Below are positions 44,440 through 52,711 of a stretch of 64,000 nucleotides of DNA, piece by piece; the first letter of the stretch is position 1, and every line of letters starts with the position of its first letter. The position numbers and the translations under genes are program-made. This DNA is from JBBSHE01 sp038253325 (GTDB lineage: Bacteria > Actinomycetota > Actinomycetes > Propionibacteriales > Nocardioidaceae). The notes beneath the pieces were generated by a model. That model made no database searches. It was not told where the DNA came from and saw nothing but the letters and a program-made list of their open reading frames with translations. The stretch covers positions 15,585 through 79,584 of the forward strand of contig JBBSHE010000008.1 in NCBI GenBank assembly GCA_038253325.1, in the 5' to 3' direction.

Positions 44440-45341
44440 CGAGTCGACCCCCTCGGCGGGGCGTGGAGCCGTTGCGCGATCCGCCGGTGCGCCAACGTGA
44501 AGCGGGCGGTGTCGGCGACCCAGTCGCGGTCGGTGCGCAGGATCAGGTGAGCGGCGCCCGCACGGCGCAGTGCCAGCCGAGTGCGTTCACGCTGGAGCCT
44601 GGATGCAACCGAATACCGCTCTCGGACGGCTCGGCTGGACGTGTTGAGCTCGCGGATGTCGCCGCTCTCCGGATCCTGGAGCAACACGACGCCGATGTTC
44701 GGGATGTCGAGCTCACGCGGGTCGATGATCTCCACCGCCATCACCTGGTGCCGCGCCGAAAGCTCACGCATCCCTCGTTCCCAGTTGGGCGGTACGTCCG
44801 GGTCGACCGACCCGTCCCCAGCCGCGAGGAAGTCGGACACCACAACGCGAAGACCCCGTTTGCGCTGAGCCCGTGACAGCGACCGGACCGCCGAGGCGAG
44901 GTCGAGGGGCGCTGCCGTTGCCGCGGAGGCCGGCTGCTGCCAGAGGTTTCTCAGCAAGGCGTACAACGCGTTCCGGCCCGACCGTGCCGGCCAACGGGTC
45001 AGGCGTCCAGCGCGTAGCACGTAGCCGCCGAAACGGTCGCCGAGCCGGAACGTGAGCAGCCCGATCGTCGCGACCGCGGCGACCGCCAGCTCCCGCTTCT
45101 CGAGTGCGGCCGTACCGAAGTTCATCGACGGAGACAGATCGACGAGCGTCCACGTCTCGAGCTCGCGGTCGGCGATCACGTCGCGCACGTGCGGGATGGT
45201 CGTCCGCGCGGTGACCGCCCAGTCCATCCGGCGGACGTCGTCCGATCCGGGTATGTAGACCCGCGCCTCCGCGAGGTCCGTACCCGGCCCGGGCAGCAGC
45301 CCGAGGTGTTCTCCGTAGAGGAACCCGTCGAGGCGGCGCAC
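44436..45341 (-). CDS. DUF58 domain protein
   Basis: 301 residues from GTG 45341. FLYGEHLGLLPGPGTDLAEARVYIPGSDDVRRMDWAVTART is the family signature, followed by a VWA-like fold with VDLSPSMNFG. Homologous sequence (APETALRRLELQIV) continues in frame upstream of the GTG, but no ATG, GTG or TTG occurs before the moxR stop, so the true start may be a rare codon (CTG or ATT) or lie inside moxR. Middle gene of the MoxR operon. Confidence 0.82.
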   Translation of the reverse strand: MRRLDGFLYGEHLGLLPGPGTDLAEARVYIPGSDDVRRMDWAVTARTTIPHVRDVIADRELETWTLVDLSPSMNFGTAALEKRELAVAAVATIGLLTFRLGDRFGGYVLRAGRLTRWPARSGRNALYALLRNLWQQPASAATAAPLDLASAVRSLSRAQRKRGLRVVVSDFLAAGDGSVDPDVPPNWERGMRELSARHQVMAVEIIDPRELDIPNIGVVLLQDPESGDIRELNTSSRAVRERYSVASRLQRERTRLALRRAGAAHLILRTDRDWVADTARFTLAHRRIAQRLHAPPRGSTR

Positions 45342-45426
45342 GATCTGCAGCTCGAGGCGCCGAAGGGCGGTCTCCGGTGCCAGCCGCGACAGCTGCAGCG
45401 GTCCGGATCCGGACGGGCTGAGAGCG

Positions 45427-46461
45427 CTAGGAGAAATCGGGCCGCTCCGTGCTGTTCCAGACAGGGTGCGGTGGCGGAATCGCCGAGATCACCCGATCGA
45501 CCACCGAGCGCGCCTCGACGCCGTCGGCAACCGCGTCGAACGTCAGGACCAGCCGGTGGGCCATCACGTCTCGCGCAACCCGCTGTACGTCGTCGGGCAG
45601 GACGTAGTCGCGACCCTGGATGAGGGCAACCACCCGGGATGCGGATGCGAGACCGAGCGTGGCGCGTGGGCTGGCACCGATCTCGATCACACCCGAGAGG
45701 TCGTTCAGGCGGAACTCGGCGGGCGACCGGGTGGCCAGCACCAGTCGGACGATGTACTCGGCAACCAGGTTGTGGACGAAGACCCGGTCCGCGGACTGCT
45801 GCAGCCTCACGATCATGTCGGGGTCGAGAATCCGGTTCGGTGTGGGCGGGTCGACGCTCATCCGGCGCAGGATCTCGAACTCCTCGTGTCCCCGCGGGTG
45901 TGTGACGTCGACCTTGAGCAGGAACCGGTCACGTTGGGCCTCCGGCAGCGGGTAGACGCCCTCGGACTCGATCGGGTTCTGGGTCGCGATCACGATGAAC
46001 GGCTTCGGGATCGGCGTGGTGTGGCCTCCGATCGACACCTGGCCCTCGGCCATCAGCTCGAGCATCGCGGACTGAACCTTGGCGGGTGCGCGGTTGACCT
46101 CGTCGGCGAGCACGAAGTTCACGAAGACCGGTCCGAGCTCGATGTCGAACGACTCCCTGCTCGGCCGGTAGATCCTGGTTCCGACGATGTCCGACGGTAC
46201 GAGATCGGGCGTGAACTGGATCCTGGCGAACGAACCACCGACGACGGTTGCGAAGGTGCGGACGGCGAGCGTCTTGGCGATTCCCGGCACGCCCTCCAAG
46301 AGGCAGTGACCACGAGCGAGCAGCGCCACCATCAGCTGCTCGACCATCTGCTCCTGGCCGACGATCACCCGCCGTACCTCAGTCATCGCAGCGCCGGTCG
46401 CGGCAGCCAGCTCACGCAGCTGATGAGCGTCCGGGGGCGCCTCCGATGACGTCACGCTCAT
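45427..46461 (-). CDS. MoxR-family AAA+ ATPase
   Basis: 344 residues. Walker A GVPGIAKT (57-64), Walker B VLADEVNRAP (118-126), sensor ATQNPIESEG and arginine finger region LPEAQRDRF define a MoxR ATPase, which remodels a partner protein, here probably the DUF58/VWA pair encoded downstream. First gene of the operon; divergent from a membrane protein gene across 88 bp. Confidence 0.93.
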   Translation of the reverse strand: MSVTSSEAPPDAHQLRELAAATGAAMTEVRRVIVGQEQMVEQLMVALLARGHCLLEGVPGIAKTLAVRTFATVVGGSFARIQFTPDLVPSDIVGTRIYRPSRESFDIELGPVFVNFVLADEVNRAPAKVQSAMLELMAEGQVSIGGHTTPIPKPFIVIATQNPIESEGVYPLPEAQRDRFLLKVDVTHPRGHEEFEILRRMSVDPPTPNRILDPDMIVRLQQSADRVFVHNLVAEYIVRLVLATRSPAEFRLNDLSGVIEIGASPRATLGLASASRVVALIQGRDYVLPDDVQRVARDVMAHRLVLTFDAVADGVEARSVVDRVISAIPPPHPVWNSTERPDFS

Positions 46462-46548
46462 ACCAGATGTCCTTTCTGATCACCCACGACGTAGGCTCGG
46501 CCAGTGTTACACGCCGAGCAAGCGACCAGGGACGGCGGCTGACGGACA

Positions 46549-47250
46549 ATGACGACCGGCCTCGTGCCCTTGCGTCGCAGCGACCCACCGTCGCTCGGTG
46601 GGGTGGTCCTGACCGGCCGGTTGAGCGAGGACGACTCCGCGGTGCTCTTCGCCGGACAATGCGCGGGCGATCCCGTGGTCGTCGTCATGCTCACGGACGG
46701 CGCCAACGGCGACCCGTACGCCCGAGCACGGTTCGCCGAGGCGATCGCGACCCGTCGTGACGCGGACACACATTCGGTGGTCGAGACCGACGACGACCCG
46801 GAGTTTGCCGCGTGGGTCGCCGTTCGGGCCGACTCGTACACCGCAGGACTCACCAGCGCCCAAGCCGTCGTGTCGGCTGTGACGGTCGCCGATCGACCAC
46901 CGGTCGGCACCACCCGGGGCCCGGAGTTCCGGCCGCACTGGTTTCGTCGACGGGGCCTCGGCCGATGGCGGCTCTGGCCGCTGCCGTGGCCGCGGACATG
47001 GAACCGGGCGGGTCTGTGGACGTTCCTCGCCTCGTTCGCCCTGGTGCTCGCGATCGCGCTGTCGGCGCTGTTGATCGCCATCAAGGTACTGCCGCCGCCG
47101 CCTCCGCCAACCGGTCCGACGCCGACTGTCACCAACCCGCTGGTCTCCCCTCCGACGAACGCGCCGTCGCCGTCGACCGGCCCGCCCACGACGGGTCCGG
47201 GCTCGACGGAACCACCAGCGACAGGCCCCGGCGGGCCACCGATCGACTGA
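46549..47250 (+). CDS. Proline-rich single-span membrane protein, unknown
   Basis: 233 residues. The N-terminal ~130 residues look like a compact soluble domain (VVLTGRLSEDDSAVLFAG, PVVVVMLTDGANGD). One transmembrane helix (about 157-180) is followed by a Pro/Thr/Ser/Gly-rich tail of about 50 residues, so the topology is N-inside with an extended exterior tail. Family not recognised. Divergent from moxR, so it may belong to that envelope system. Confidence 0.7.
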   Translation: MTTGLVPLRRSDPPSLGGVVLTGRLSEDDSAVLFAGQCAGDPVVVVMLTDGANGDPYARARFAEAIATRRDADTHSVVETDDDPEFAAWVAVRADSYTAGLTSAQAVVSAVTVADRPPVGTTRGPEFRPHWFRRRGLGRWRLWPLPWPRTWNRAGLWTFLASFALVLAIALSALLIAIKVLPPPPPPTGPTPTVTNPLVSPPTNAPSPSTGPPTTGPGSTEPPATGPGGPPID

Positions 47251-47262
47251 GGCCCGCCCGGT

Positions 47263-47298
47263 TGGCAAACGCCATTCAGATCTGTATTCCATTTGCCA
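47263..47298. promoter_or_regulatory. Inverted repeat before the AAA ATPase gene
   Basis: TGGCAAA (47263-47269) and TTTGCCA (47292-47298), 22 nt apart, just upstream of the TACGAT box. Possible operator; the same heptamers form the palindromes at 41.2 kb. Confidence 0.35.
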
Positions 47299-47307
47299 TA
47301 CATCCGC

Positions 47308-47313
47308 TACGAT
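47308..47313 (+). promoter_or_regulatory. Putative -10 box of the leaderless ATPase gene
   Basis: TACGAT, 6 nt before GTG 47320, no ribosome site. Confidence 0.45.
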
Positions 47314-47319
47314 GCCCCC

Positions 47320-48468
47320 GTGCGCCCCTTTCCATTCGAGACGCCCATCACCAGCACCGAGCTGATCAACCGCCGCGTCGAGCTGCATCTGCTCCACCTG
47401 GCGGCGGCTGACGGTGCCCATGTACGGCTGGCCAGTCCGCGCAGGTACGGCAAGACCTCCCTCCTGCTGACCCATGAGAGATACCTCGAGCAGACCCGAT
47501 GGCGAACGGTCCATGTCGACCTGTACGGCGTCGCGTCGCTGCTCGAGGTGTGCGTCCGCGTCGCGACCGCATACGCACGAATCGACGAGCCGACCATTCG
47601 CTCGCGGCTCCAGGCGTTGAGCTCGCGAATCGGATTCGCGCTCACCACCTCGGGAATCGGCGTGAGCGTCGGCCCGAAGGCAGCGCAGCCGTCCCACGAC
47701 CAGGCTCTGTCGGTGGCATCCGATCTCCTCGACCTGCCGATCCGGCTCTTCGAGCGAGATCAGCGGCCCACCCTGGTGGTGTTCGACGAGTTCCAGGACC
47801 TGCTGAGCGCCGGTCCGGCCCTCGACGGGCTGCTGCGCGCGCACATCCAGTACCACGGCGACGCCGCGACCTACGTCTACGCCGGTTCGCAACCGTCGCT
47901 GATGCGCGCGCTCTTCACCGACCACGAGCGTCCGCTGTACGGACAGGCCGAGCCGCTCGTGCTCGGGCCGCTTCCGGTCGAGGAGGTGCAGGTCGAGCTC
48001 GCCGACCGGTTCGCGCGGCTCGGCGAGCACCCCGGCGAAGCGCTCGCGTCCCTGGTCGCCACCGCCGCGGGACACCCGCAGCGGACGATGCTGCTGGCCC
48101 ATCTGCTCCATCGCGAGCTCGGCCTGCGCAGCGCGGGCACCTCGTCGCTGGTGGAGGGGACTGACGTCGAGGGGCTGAGCCTTGCCGATGCGATCGTCGC
48201 GCTGGCGCTTCGGCAGACGAACGAGGCGCACCAAGGCGTATGGGACCGGTTGAGCGCAAGCAAGAAGTCGGTCCTCGCCGCGATCGCCGACGGGATCCGT
48301 CCCACCGGGTCGCGCGCGACGGAGCGCTTCGGCCTCAGTCGCGCCTCGCTCCAGTCGGCGGTGCGCGATCTCGGGCGCGAAGGTCAGCACCTGCGGCGCG
48401 ACACCTCGATGTGGTGCTTCGTCGACCCGCTGTTCGCCCTCTGGGTTTCCCGCCGCGGTCAGCCCTGA
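47320..48468 (+). CDS. Orphan archaeal-type AAA ATPase
   Basis: 382 residues from GTG 47320. P-loop SPRRYGKTS (39-47) and Walker B VVFDEFQDLL, with sensor YAGSQPSLM and a C-terminal winged-helix region (about 290-375: TGSRATERFGLSRASLQSAVRDLGR). This is the Orc1/Cdc6-like "archaeal ATPase" family scattered in bacteria, of unknown purpose; STAND-type signalling or DNA binding are possibilities. The adjacent genes give no partner. Lower-GC upstream region with TGGCAAA repeats. Confidence 0.82.
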   Translation: MRPFPFETPITSTELINRRVELHLLHLAAADGAHVRLASPRRYGKTSLLLTHERYLEQTRWRTVHVDLYGVASLLEVCVRVATAYARIDEPTIRSRLQALSSRIGFALTTSGIGVSVGPKAAQPSHDQALSVASDLLDLPIRLFERDQRPTLVVFDEFQDLLSAGPALDGLLRAHIQYHGDAATYVYAGSQPSLMRALFTDHERPLYGQAEPLVLGPLPVEEVQVELADRFARLGEHPGEALASLVATAAGHPQRTMLLAHLLHRELGLRSAGTSSLVEGTDVEGLSLADAIVALALRQTNEAHQGVWDRLSASKKSVLAAIADGIRPTGSRATERFGLSRASLQSAVRDLGREGQHLRRDTSMWCFVDPLFALWVSRRGQP

Positions 48469-48482
48469 GGCTCCACCTTGGA

Positions 48483-48488
48483 TAACGT
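48483..48488 (+). promoter_or_regulatory. Putative -10 box of the PEP-mutase family gene
   Basis: TAACGT, 7 nt before ATG 48496, no ribosome site. Confidence 0.45.
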
Positions 48489-48495
48489 GCTGGCC

Positions 48496-49335
48496 ATGGC
48501 GATACCCAGGGGAGAGCCGAGGTCGAGCGAGAAGCGGACCTCGACGGACACGCCCACGTCGAGAGAGAAGGCGGAGACCCTCCGTGACCTCCATACCGCC
48601 CCCGAGATCCTGGTGCTCGCGAACGTCTGGGACGTCGCCAGCGCCCGCGCCGTCGCCGCCGTGCCGGGCGTCAAGGCCCTCGCTACGGCGAGTCATTCGA
48701 TCGCAGCGGTCTTCGGCTACGACGACGGGGAGAACATCCCGCTCGACTTGCACCTCTCGATGGTCGAGCGGATCGCGGCGGAGGTCGCTGTGCCGGTGAC
48801 GATGGACCTCGAGGCGGGGTACGGCAGTCCCGGCGAGACGGTCCGGCGGGCGATTGCGATCGGAGTCGTCGGTGCGAACCTCGAGGACGAGATGCGCCCG
48901 GTATCCGATGCCGTCGCGGCCGTCGAGGCGGTCGTCGCGGCCCGAGAGTCTGCTGGCACAGGGTTTGTCCTGAACGCGCGGACGGATGCGTTCTTGCGCG
49001 CCGACGCCGCGACCGACCGCAGCACGGTCGTCGCAGCTGCCATCGAGCGTGGCCGGGCGTACCTCGACGCGGGGGCCGAGTTGGTGTTCACACCCGGTGC
49101 CGAGTCCGCGGCTGAGATCGAGGAACTCGTCGCCGCGTTCGGACCGCAACGGCTCAGCGTCATCGCGCTGCCCGGCTCACCGCCGACGCGCGAGCTCGAG
49201 CGGCTCGGCGTCGCCCGGGTCTCGATCGGACCTTGGGGATACCGGATCGCGCTCGCTGCGCTTCAAGACGTGGCGGCCGAGCTGCTGGCGGGAGGTGGGC
49301 TCCCGGCCGGCGCACGAGCCGACCCGTTGCCGTGA
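48496..49335 (+). CDS. Isocitrate lyase/PEP mutase superfamily protein
   Basis: 279 residues from ATG 48496. ILVLANVWDVASARAVAA, ATASHSIAAVFGYDDGE, VPVTMDLEAGYGS and GANLEDE place it in the PEP mutase-like TIM barrels that cleave or form C-C or C-P bonds next to a carboxylate. The ICL signature KKCGH is absent. Candidate activities are 2-methylisocitrate-type or oxaloacetate hydrolysis/lyase; unresolved. Convergent with the NAD(P)-binding gene at 8 bp. Confidence 0.85.
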   Translation: MAIPRGEPRSSEKRTSTDTPTSREKAETLRDLHTAPEILVLANVWDVASARAVAAVPGVKALATASHSIAAVFGYDDGENIPLDLHLSMVERIAAEVAVPVTMDLEAGYGSPGETVRRAIAIGVVGANLEDEMRPVSDAVAAVEAVVAARESAGTGFVLNARTDAFLRADAATDRSTVVAAAIERGRAYLDAGAELVFTPGAESAAEIEELVAAFGPQRLSVIALPGSPPTRELERLGVARVSIGPWGYRIALAALQDVAAELLAGGGLPAGARADPLP

Positions 49336-49343
49336 TCTCCCCC

Positions 49344-50027
49344 TCACCGTCCGCGGCCCGCGCCCGCGACCGCAAAACGACTTCGCTTGTACCGCGGCCG
49401 GTCGATCTCGTCGACGACCGCTACCGCGAAGTCCTCGGCGCTGATGAAGTCACCGACGACCGTGTCGGCTCCAAGCAGGTACTGCCCGGTGCGCTGACCC
49501 GGCGCGATGCCCGGTGCGGGAGAGACATAGACCCAGTCGGCGAGGTTCTGGCTGTCTCGTAGCAGGTCGAGAGCGGCGGCTTGGGCTTGCGCCTCCACCT
49601 TGGCCGACATCGGGAACTCTGGCGTGTCCATCAACCGCAGCCCGGGGGCGATCTGAAGGGACCCAGCGCCGCCGACCACGATCAACCGGCGTGGACCGAC
49701 GTTCTCGACGAGTGTCTGGATCGCCTCGAGAAATCTCTCCGGTCGGCCCCCGGTACGACTCGGGCCGATCGCGGAGACAACGACATCGTGCTGCGCAGCC
49801 ACCATCGCGACGTCGTCGCCGTCGGCTGCGTCACCGGTTCGCGCGACGACACCCGGGACCTGGTCAGGCGCAGGTGTGCGGGTGATCGAGCTGACGGCGT
49901 GCCCGCGAGCGACACTCTCGGAGCAGATTCGCGAACCGATCATGCCGCGGCCGCCGTACACCGCAACCCGAAGAGCCCCCTCGCCCACCGGGACCCCCCA
50001 TCCGCGCGGCCGGTGGGAGGTCGTCAT
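49344..50027 (-). CDS. NAD(P)H-binding SDR-like protein
   Basis: 227 residues from ATG 50027. RVAVYGGRGMIGSRI is the dinucleotide loop and HDVVVSAIGPS, RLIVVGGAGSLQ follow, as in the NmrA/SDR_a5 atypical short-chain family (flavin reductase or epimerase-like). No catalytic YxxxK is evident, so it could be a redox sensor. Homologous sequence starts at about residue 19; a later GTG start is possible. Confidence 0.8.
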   Translation of the reverse strand: MTTSHRPRGWGVPVGEGALRVAVYGGRGMIGSRICSESVARGHAVSSITRTPAPDQVPGVVARTGDAADGDDVAMVAAQHDVVVSAIGPSRTGGRPERFLEAIQTLVENVGPRRLIVVGGAGSLQIAPGLRLMDTPEFPMSAKVEAQAQAAALDLLRDSQNLADWVYVSPAPGIAPGQRTGQYLLGADTVVGDFISAEDFAVAVVDEIDRPRYKRSRFAVAGAGRGR

Positions 50028-50114
50028 GAGTCGATAGTGCCAGAGCGACGGACCGGCGGAGCCGACCAGCCGAGCAGATACGTCGGGCTTCCTTTGCTGC
50101 GACCTGCGGGCGTC

Positions 50115-50135
50115 ACGCACCGTTCGTTGGTGCGT
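50115..50135. promoter_or_regulatory. Inverted repeat upstream of the dha operon
   Basis: ACGCACC-N7-GGTGCGT in the 249-bp gap between the divergent NAD(P)-binding gene and dhaK. Position suits an operator; the regulator is not encoded nearby. Confidence 0.35.
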
Positions 50136-50276
50136 CGGCTCCCTCTCCGTATGCGAGACGGTGCGGGATAGGCACTCCGCGATCGACGACGAGCGGGCAT
50201 GATGGGTCCGCGGTCGGCACACCTTGGCCGCAGGACCGACGGTCATGGTGGCCGCCGGAGCTCCGGAGGTGATCTC

Positions 50277-51275
50277 GTGAAGAAGCTCATCAACTCCCCC
50301 GACGACGTCGTGAAGGAGTCCTTGCTGGGAGTGGCGGCGGCTCATCCCGAGCTTCGAGTCGACCACGAGAACCGCCTCGTCATCCGTGGCGACGCTCCGG
50401 TGAACGGCAAAGTTGCCCTGGTGTCCGGTGGCGGGTCGGGGCACGAGCCGTTGCACGGAGGGTTCGTCGGGCTCGGGATGCTCGACGCGGCTGTCTGCGG
50501 CGAGGTGTTCACGTCACCGACCCCTGAGCCGATCCTCGCGGCAACCACGGCCGTCGACGGCGGCGCGGGGGTGCTCCACATCGTCAAGAACTACACCGGC
50601 GACGTGATGAACTTCGAGATGGCCGCAGAGCTCGCCGCCGAGTCCGGTGTCACCGTGGAGGCGATCGTCACCAATGACGACGTGGCAGTCCAGGACAGTC
50701 TCTACACCGCCGGGCGCCGAGGCGTCGGAGCGACCGTGATCGTCGAGAAGATCGCCGGGGCGGCAGCCGAGGAGGGCCGCGACCTCTCGGCAGTCAAGGA
50801 GATCGCTGCCAAGGTCAACGACAACGGACGCACGATGGGCATGGCGCTCACGTCATGTGTCGTCCCCTCGGCCGGTAAGCCGACGTTCGACCTGCCCGAC
50901 GACCAGATGGAGATCGGCATCGGCATCCATGGCGAGCCGGGTCGTTATCGCCGCGACCTTGCTGGCGCGAAGGATATCGCCGAGCAGCTGCTCGAACCGG
51001 TGCTGGCGGACCTTCCGTTCAACTCCGGCGACTCCGTGATCGCGTTCTGCAACGGCATGGGTGGCTCACCCCTGATCGAGATCTACCTGATGTACGGCGA
51101 ACTCAAGAAGATCCTCGATGCGCACGGGATCACGGTGGCGCGATCACTCGTCGGCAACTACATCACATCGCTCGAGATGGCCGGCTGCTCCATCACGCTC
51201 GTGAAGGCCGACGACGAGATGCTCGGCCTTTGGGACGCCCCGGTCAACACACCGGGGCTTCGCTGGGGAGTCTGA
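50277..51275 (+). CDS. dhaK: Dihydroxyacetone kinase subunit DhaK
   Basis: Binds dihydroxyacetone covalently for phosphorylation. 332 residues from GTG 50277 with GGAGG 7 nt upstream. GGGSGHEP (51-58, His56) and the hemiaminal-forming His218 in GIGIHGEPG are present. With DhaL and DhaM 3 and 5 bp apart downstream it forms a PTS-type kinase operon, converting glycerol-derived dihydroxyacetone to DHAP. Confidence 0.96.
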   Translation: MKKLINSPDDVVKESLLGVAAAHPELRVDHENRLVIRGDAPVNGKVALVSGGGSGHEPLHGGFVGLGMLDAAVCGEVFTSPTPEPILAATTAVDGGAGVLHIVKNYTGDVMNFEMAAELAAESGVTVEAIVTNDDVAVQDSLYTAGRRGVGATVIVEKIAGAAAEEGRDLSAVKEIAAKVNDNGRTMGMALTSCVVPSAGKPTFDLPDDQMEIGIGIHGEPGRYRRDLAGAKDIAEQLLEPVLADLPFNSGDSVIAFCNGMGGSPLIEIYLMYGELKKILDAHGITVARSLVGNYITSLEMAGCSITLVKADDEMLGLWDAPVNTPGLRWGV

Positions 51276-51278
51276 CAG

Positions 51279-51917
51279 GTGGCAGACGTCGACGTCGACC
51301 AGATCGCCGACTGGCTCGGCCGGGCCAAGGACGTGATCAGCGAGCAGCGTGCATACCTGACCGAGCTGGACTCGGCGATCGGAGACGCCGACCACGGAAG
51401 CAACCTCAGCCGCGGCTTCACGGCCGTCGTCGACAAGCTGGCGAGCAGCACCCCGGAGACGATCTCCGGGGTGCTGAAGTCCAGCGGGATGACCCTCGTG
51501 TCCACCGTTGGTGGAGCAAGCGGGCCGCTCTACGGAACCATGCTGCTACGGATGGCCGGTGCGGCCGGAGACACGGCGACGATCACGCCCGAGCGGCTCG
51601 CGGCGGCCCTGCGCGCGGGGCTCGACGGCGTGGTCGCCCGTGGCAAGGCCGAGCTCGGGGACAAGACGATGGTCGACGCGCTAGGGCCGGCTGTGTCGGC
51701 ATTCGAGCAGTCGATCGCCGACGGGAAGGATGCCTCTGCTGCAGCTGAGGCGGGCGCCGCCGCCGCGGCGGCGGGCCGCGACGCGACCAAACCGTTGATT
51801 GCGAGGAAGGGGCGGGCGAGCTACCTCGGTGAGCGCAGTGCCGGACACCTCGATCCCGGTGCCGCATCGGTCACCCTGCTGCTCGGGGCGCTGGCGGCCG
51901 CGTTGTCGGAGCGCTGA
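51279..51917 (+). CDS. dhaL: Dihydroxyacetone kinase ADP-binding subunit DhaL
   Basis: 212 residues from GTG 51279. The Mg-ADP site LDSAIGDADHGSNLSRG (about 29-45) supplies the conserved aspartates; SGPLYGTML and GDKTMVDAL are the remaining conserved blocks. It passes phosphate from DhaM to the substrate on DhaK. Starts 3 nt after the dhaK stop. Confidence 0.95.
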   Translation: MADVDVDQIADWLGRAKDVISEQRAYLTELDSAIGDADHGSNLSRGFTAVVDKLASSTPETISGVLKSSGMTLVSTVGGASGPLYGTMLLRMAGAAGDTATITPERLAAALRAGLDGVVARGKAELGDKTMVDALGPAVSAFEQSIADGKDASAAAEAGAAAAAAGRDATKPLIARKGRASYLGERSAGHLDPGAASVTLLLGALAAALSER

Positions 51918-51922
51918 CCGTC

Positions 51923-52669
51923 GTGGTCGCCCTCGTCGTCGTCTCGCACTCCGAGCCGTTGGCCGATGCGGCGGTCGAGCTGGCCCTTCAGATGGTCGGG
52001 GACAACCCGCCTCCGATCGAAGTTGCCGCGGGGAACGATGGCGGCCTCGGCACGGACGCGCTCGCCGTCGCCGGTGCCATCCAGCGGGCCGACGCCGCCA
52101 GCAACGGGAGCGGCGTCCTGGTGCTGACGGACCTCGGCAGCGCCGTGCTGTCGAGCGAGATGGCACTCGAGCTGGTCGACGACCTCTCCAGTGAGGTCCG
52201 GCTGTCTCGGGCGCCGTTCGTGGAGGGGTTGGTGGCTGCCGTCGTACAGGCCTCGATCGGCAGGTCGCTCGAGGCGGTCGAGGCTGAGGCAGTGGCTTCC
52301 GTAGGCGTGAAGGCGGCCCAGCTCGGATCGGCGCCGGACGCCGCCGAACCGAGGACGGACTCTGACCCGGCCATCCGCGACGGCGTCTCCGAACGCGAGT
52401 GCGAGATCATCAACCCACAGGGGTTGCACGCCAGGCCGGCCGCCGTCTTCGCGAAAGCAGCGGCCGATCTCCCCGTCGAGGTGGCCGTGACGAACCTCGA
52501 TACCGGAGCCGGACCGGCTGCGGCCGATAGCATGCTGGAGCTGATGTCACTCGGCGTACGGCAGGGCAACCGGATCAGGCTGTCCGCGGAAGGTCCGGAG
52601 GGCAAGGCGGCGATCGACACGCTCGCCATGCTGATTGCCGACGGGCTCGGTGAGAGCACCGGCGGTTGA
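51923..52669 (+). CDS. dhaM: DhaM phosphodonor with fused HPr domain
   Basis: 248 residues. The N-terminal EIIA-Man-like domain (about 1-130) has phospho-site His9 (VVVSHSEPLADA). After a linker, an HPr domain (about 158-245) has phospho-His169 in NPQGLHARPAA and Ser203 where the regulatory serine lies. The truncated EI domain of E. coli DhaM is missing, so phosphate must come from the general enzyme I. GTG 51923. This two-domain layout is a middle form between single- and three-domain DhaM. Confidence 0.92.
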   Translation: MVALVVVSHSEPLADAAVELALQMVGDNPPPIEVAAGNDGGLGTDALAVAGAIQRADAASNGSGVLVLTDLGSAVLSSEMALELVDDLSSEVRLSRAPFVEGLVAAVVQASIGRSLEAVEAEAVASVGVKAAQLGSAPDAAEPRTDSDPAIRDGVSERECEIINPQGLHARPAAVFAKAAADLPVEVAVTNLDTGAGPAAADSMLELMSLGVRQGNRIRLSAEGPEGKAAIDTLAMLIADGLGESTGG

Positions 52670-52711
52670 CCCAGCCGTTACCGGAGCGCCCCGACCGTGT
52701 AGGAAAGAGCA

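Noticed and set aside
46507..49149. 880-codon minus-strand frame
   Set aside because: Antisense to three genes with recognisable motifs or promoters; translation is low in hydrophobic residues and Arg-rich.
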